A program made the position numbers and the translations under genes. A stretch of 8,936 bases of DNA from NCBI GenBank assembly GCA_002711145.1, contig PAHS01000020.1:60894-69829 (forward strand). Direction: 5' to 3'. Below are positions 7,036 to 8,936 of this stretch, piece by piece. The DNA comes from Marinovum sp. (GTDB lineage: Bacteria; Pseudomonadota; Alphaproteobacteria; Rhodobacterales; Rhodobacteraceae). The number at the start of each line of letters is the position of its first letter. The first letter of the stretch is position 1. The notes beneath the pieces were generated by a model, which saw only the letters and a list, made by a program, of their open reading frames with translations, did not search any database and was not told the DNA's origin.

Positions 7036-8256
7036 TTAATATTTAGGGGCACAGAATATAGTCTCATTCCCTTTAACTGGCTGTCTTGGAATTAGAAGCG
7101 CTAAGGCGAAAGAGATAAAAGACAACGTGCCTGCTGTACAAAACACTAAAAAAGGAGATGCAAGCCAAAGAAAACCAAGACCTAAAGGCAAAAAGATTGC
7201 CGCTATATGATTTATTGTAAAAGCAACAGCCGCAGTTGCCGCAATATCCTGAGGATCTGCGATTTTTTGAAAGTAAGTTTTAATCGCTAAAGCAAGTGCA
7301 AAAAAAAGATGATCAAGAAGATATAGTAAAGTAGCAATAAAAACTCCCCAACCGAAAAGATATATTCCACCGTAAGCAAAAAAAACTAAAGAAAGCCCGA
7401 AGTACTCTATTGCTAAAGCTTTACGTTCACCATACCGAGCTACAGCGCGCCCTAATAATGGGGCGAGAGCAATATTAAACATTAAATTTATAAGGTAAAT
7501 CGTTGTCAATTGCTGGACATCCAAGCCAAATCTTTCCACCATCATGAATCCAGCAAAGACTACAAAAATCTGCCGTCTTGCTCCCGACATAAATTGCAGC
7601 AAATAATAGAGCCAATAACGTTTGCGTAAGACCATTTTCTTTGTTTGGGGTATTGGCGCCTCAAAGTTAGGGAATATCAGATACCCAAGCACGGCTAACG
7701 AAAAGCAAGAAAACCCAGCTATCATGTATGCGGAATTAAAAGATAGGTTTAACTTATCCCATCCCAAAACTAAAAAAGTATATGCAATTAAAGTGGCTGC
7801 TGATCCAATTGCCATAAGCTTTCCAAGCTTTCTGGGGGCTTCTTTTTTTGAAAACCATTGTAATTGCAGGGATTGATTTACAGTTTCAAAAAAATGAAAT
7901 CCAATGGAACTTAAAAGGGTTATGGTTAATATGCCACTTAAGAACGGAAACCATGCTGTAACGGCTGTAGCAAGACCCAGTACGCAAAGCATCAAGAGCG
8001 CTAGGGTCTGCTCTCGGAAAAAAAGTAAGATACTTATTACTCCCACCGCAAGGAAGCCAGGTATTTCCCTGATCGTATGCAGAAGGCCGATATCAAGACC
8101 ATCAAACCTAATGATTTCTACGACAAAATTGTTTAGAAGAGCAGACCAAACGGAAAATGCTAACGGTAAAGCAATAGCCATAAGTATTAACAGAGCTTCC
8201 GGACGTCTCCATTTTGATAATGTAGACACATTACTTATCGAAAATTCATCATTCAT
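7036..8256 (-). CDS. MFS-type membrane transporter, substrate unknown
   Basis: This 406-residue protein has about twelve hydrophobic helices in two halves joined by a basic loop near residues 203-215 (PIPQTKKMVLRKR), the layout of the major facilitator superfamily. The second half keeps a version of the MFS loop motif, GRAVARYGERKA (269-280), between helices 8 and 9. The equivalent loop after helix 2 is degenerate (LLFFREQ, about 77-83). No residues point to a particular substrate, so uptake or efflux cannot be told apart. The frame opens at a TTG (8286). The ATG at 8256 is preferred because AGG-rich sequence (TAGGCAGGCC) precedes it and nothing ribosome-site-like precedes the TTG. It lies 44 bp after priA and 41 bp before prmA and may be transcribed with both. 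Confidence 0.85.
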   Translation of the reverse strand: MNDEFSISNVSTLSKWRRPEALLILMAIALPLAFSVWSALLNNFVVEIIRFDGLDIGLLHTIREIPGFLAVGVISILLFFREQTLALLMLCVLGLATAVTAWFPFLSGILTITLLSSIGFHFFETVNQSLQLQWFSKKEAPRKLGKLMAIGSAATLIAYTFLVLGWDKLNLSFNSAYMIAGFSCFSLAVLGYLIFPNFEAPIPQTKKMVLRKRYWLYYLLQFMSGARRQIFVVFAGFMMVERFGLDVQQLTTIYLINLMFNIALAPLLGRAVARYGERKALAIEYFGLSLVFFAYGGIYLFGWGVFIATLLYLLDHLFFALALAIKTYFQKIADPQDIAATAAVAFTINHIAAIFLPLGLGFLWLASPFLVFCTAGTLSFISFALALLIPRQPVKGNETIFCAPKY

Positions 8257-8300
8257 GGCCTGCCTATAAAGAGTGTTTCTTAGCAAGGCTAGGTTATAAA

Positions 8301-8936
8301 TTATAAAAAACTTTGTGGGTCTACATCGATTGTTAATCGGATATCTTTTTTAAGCTTTACGTGGGATACCCAAGACTTTACCGCACTTTGCATTAATACA
8401 TTTTTACTTCCCTTAAGTAAAAGTCTCACTCTGTATCTGCCTCGCACTCGCGCAATCGGAGCCGGCGCTGGTCCATAAAGGGTAATACCTGACGAATTGA
8501 GCACCTCTGAATTTTTTGATAATTGCAATCCGAGTTCAAATGCATCTTCAGATCTTTTTGCTGAAATCAATATGCCAACTAGTCGACCAAAAGGGGGCAT
8601 ATTTGCAAGTTTTCTACCATTAGCTTCTGCAGTCCAAAATTGCTCGTCATGCCCTCTCTTTATAGCCTCTATAACGGGGTGCAATGGTTGGTAGGTCTGT
8701 AGGTATGCGGTCCCTTTTTTGTCACGTCTTCCTGCCCTTCCAGAGACCTGGCGCAGAAGTTGGAAGGTGCGTTCGGCGGCCCGGAGATCTGATCCTTGTA
8801 GTCCCAAATCTGGATCAACGACACCAACAACAGTAAGATCAGGGAAATTATGCCCTTTCGCAATCAATTGCGTACCAATAATTATATCCGTATTGCCACA
8901 AGCAATATTTGCTAATTCATTCTTTAATGATCTGGC
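8301..8936 (-). CDS. priA: PriA, primosomal replication-restart helicase (C-terminal part, cut by window edge)
   Basis: PriA recognises stalled forks and recombination intermediates and reloads the replicative helicase. The last 211 residues are present, in a frame open to the window edge. An internal TTG at 8867 is not the start, because the upstream codons continue family sequence (DIIIGTQLIAKGHNFPDL). Visible parts are helicase motif V (GTQLIAKGHNFPDL, fragment residues 21-34) and motif VI (QVSGRAGR, 63-70). The C-terminal domain then follows, with PPFGRLVGILIS, YGPAPAPIARVRGRYR and a final DVDPQSFL. The zinc-binding cysteines and Walker motifs would lie upstream of the window. Recombination (RuvABC) and restart (PriA) genes close together is functionally coherent. 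Confidence 0.95.
   Translation of the reverse strand, partial: ARSLKNELANIACGNTDIIIGTQLIAKGHNFPDLTVVGVVDPDLGLQGSDLRAAERTFQLLRQVSGRAGRRDKKGTAYLQTYQPLHPVIEAIKRGHDEQFWTAEANGRKLANMPPFGRLVGILISAKRSEDAFELGLQLSKNSEVLNSSGITLYGPAPAPIARVRGRYRVRLLLKGSKNVLMQSAVKSWVSHVKLKKDIRLTIDVDPQSFL

Noticed and set aside
8285..8303. Short palindromic stretch near the priA stop (TTATAAATTATAA) and a nearby TAGC-3-GCTA repeat
   Set aside because: Both are short; the first is pure A/T and overlaps the stop codon, and neither forms a GC-rich stem followed by a T run.
8301..8867. PriA C-terminal part as a free-standing 188-residue gene starting at TTG 8867
   Set aside because: The frame remains open to the window edge, and the codons before the TTG continue helicase motif V of PriA, so it is a gene cut by the window and not a short gene.

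Overview
The window is a densely packed, all minus-strand stretch of an alphaproteobacterial chromosome. Gene order and protein wording (RuvB, PrmA, TolB and TolR above all) look like a Rhodobacterales/roseobacter-type genome. The base composition is low for that order (about 40% G+C by eye, below 30% in parts of ybgC and the unknown gene), and only about 4% of the window is non-coding. Together these suggest a streamlined marine lineage. The lineage call is a judgement from remembered protein wording, not a database result.

Layout, in the direction of transcription (high to low coordinates): the 3' end of priA (8936-8301, cut by the window edge), a 12-helix MFS-type permease of unknown substrate (8256-7036), prmA (6994-6122), a 125-bp AT-rich gap with a promoter and a possible LexA operator, ruvC-ruvA-ruvB (5996-3747), a 210-residue protein of unknown function (3727-3095), ybgC (3095-2703), a 103-bp gap with a candidate promoter, then tolQ-tolR-tolA-tolB (2599-1, tolB cut by the window edge).

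There are two functional blocks. The upstream block is information processing: PriA restarts replication forks, PrmA methylates ribosomal protein L11, and RuvABC branch-migrates and resolves Holliday junctions. The downstream block is the envelope: the TolQRA inner-membrane motor and periplasmic TolB, with the YbgC thioesterase that usually travels with them. Most adjacent genes touch: TAATG overlaps at ruvC/ruvA, unknown gene/ybgC and tolA/tolB, an ATGA overlap at tolR/tolA, and gaps of 1-19 bp at tolQ/tolR, ruvA/ruvB and ruvB/unknown gene. This points to translational coupling within two transcription units, ruvCAB-unknown-ybgC and tolQRAB, with possible read-through.

Catalytic residues are intact in all the recognised enzymes. 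Four starts (ruvC, prmA, the permease and the unknown gene) are placed at an internal ATG rather than at an upstream in-frame TTG. I see no RNA genes, mobile elements, CRISPR arrays or clear terminators. I do not see a wholly new system here. The parts most worth a second look are the candidate SOS operator on ruvCAB and the uncharacterised gene locked between ruvB and ybgC.
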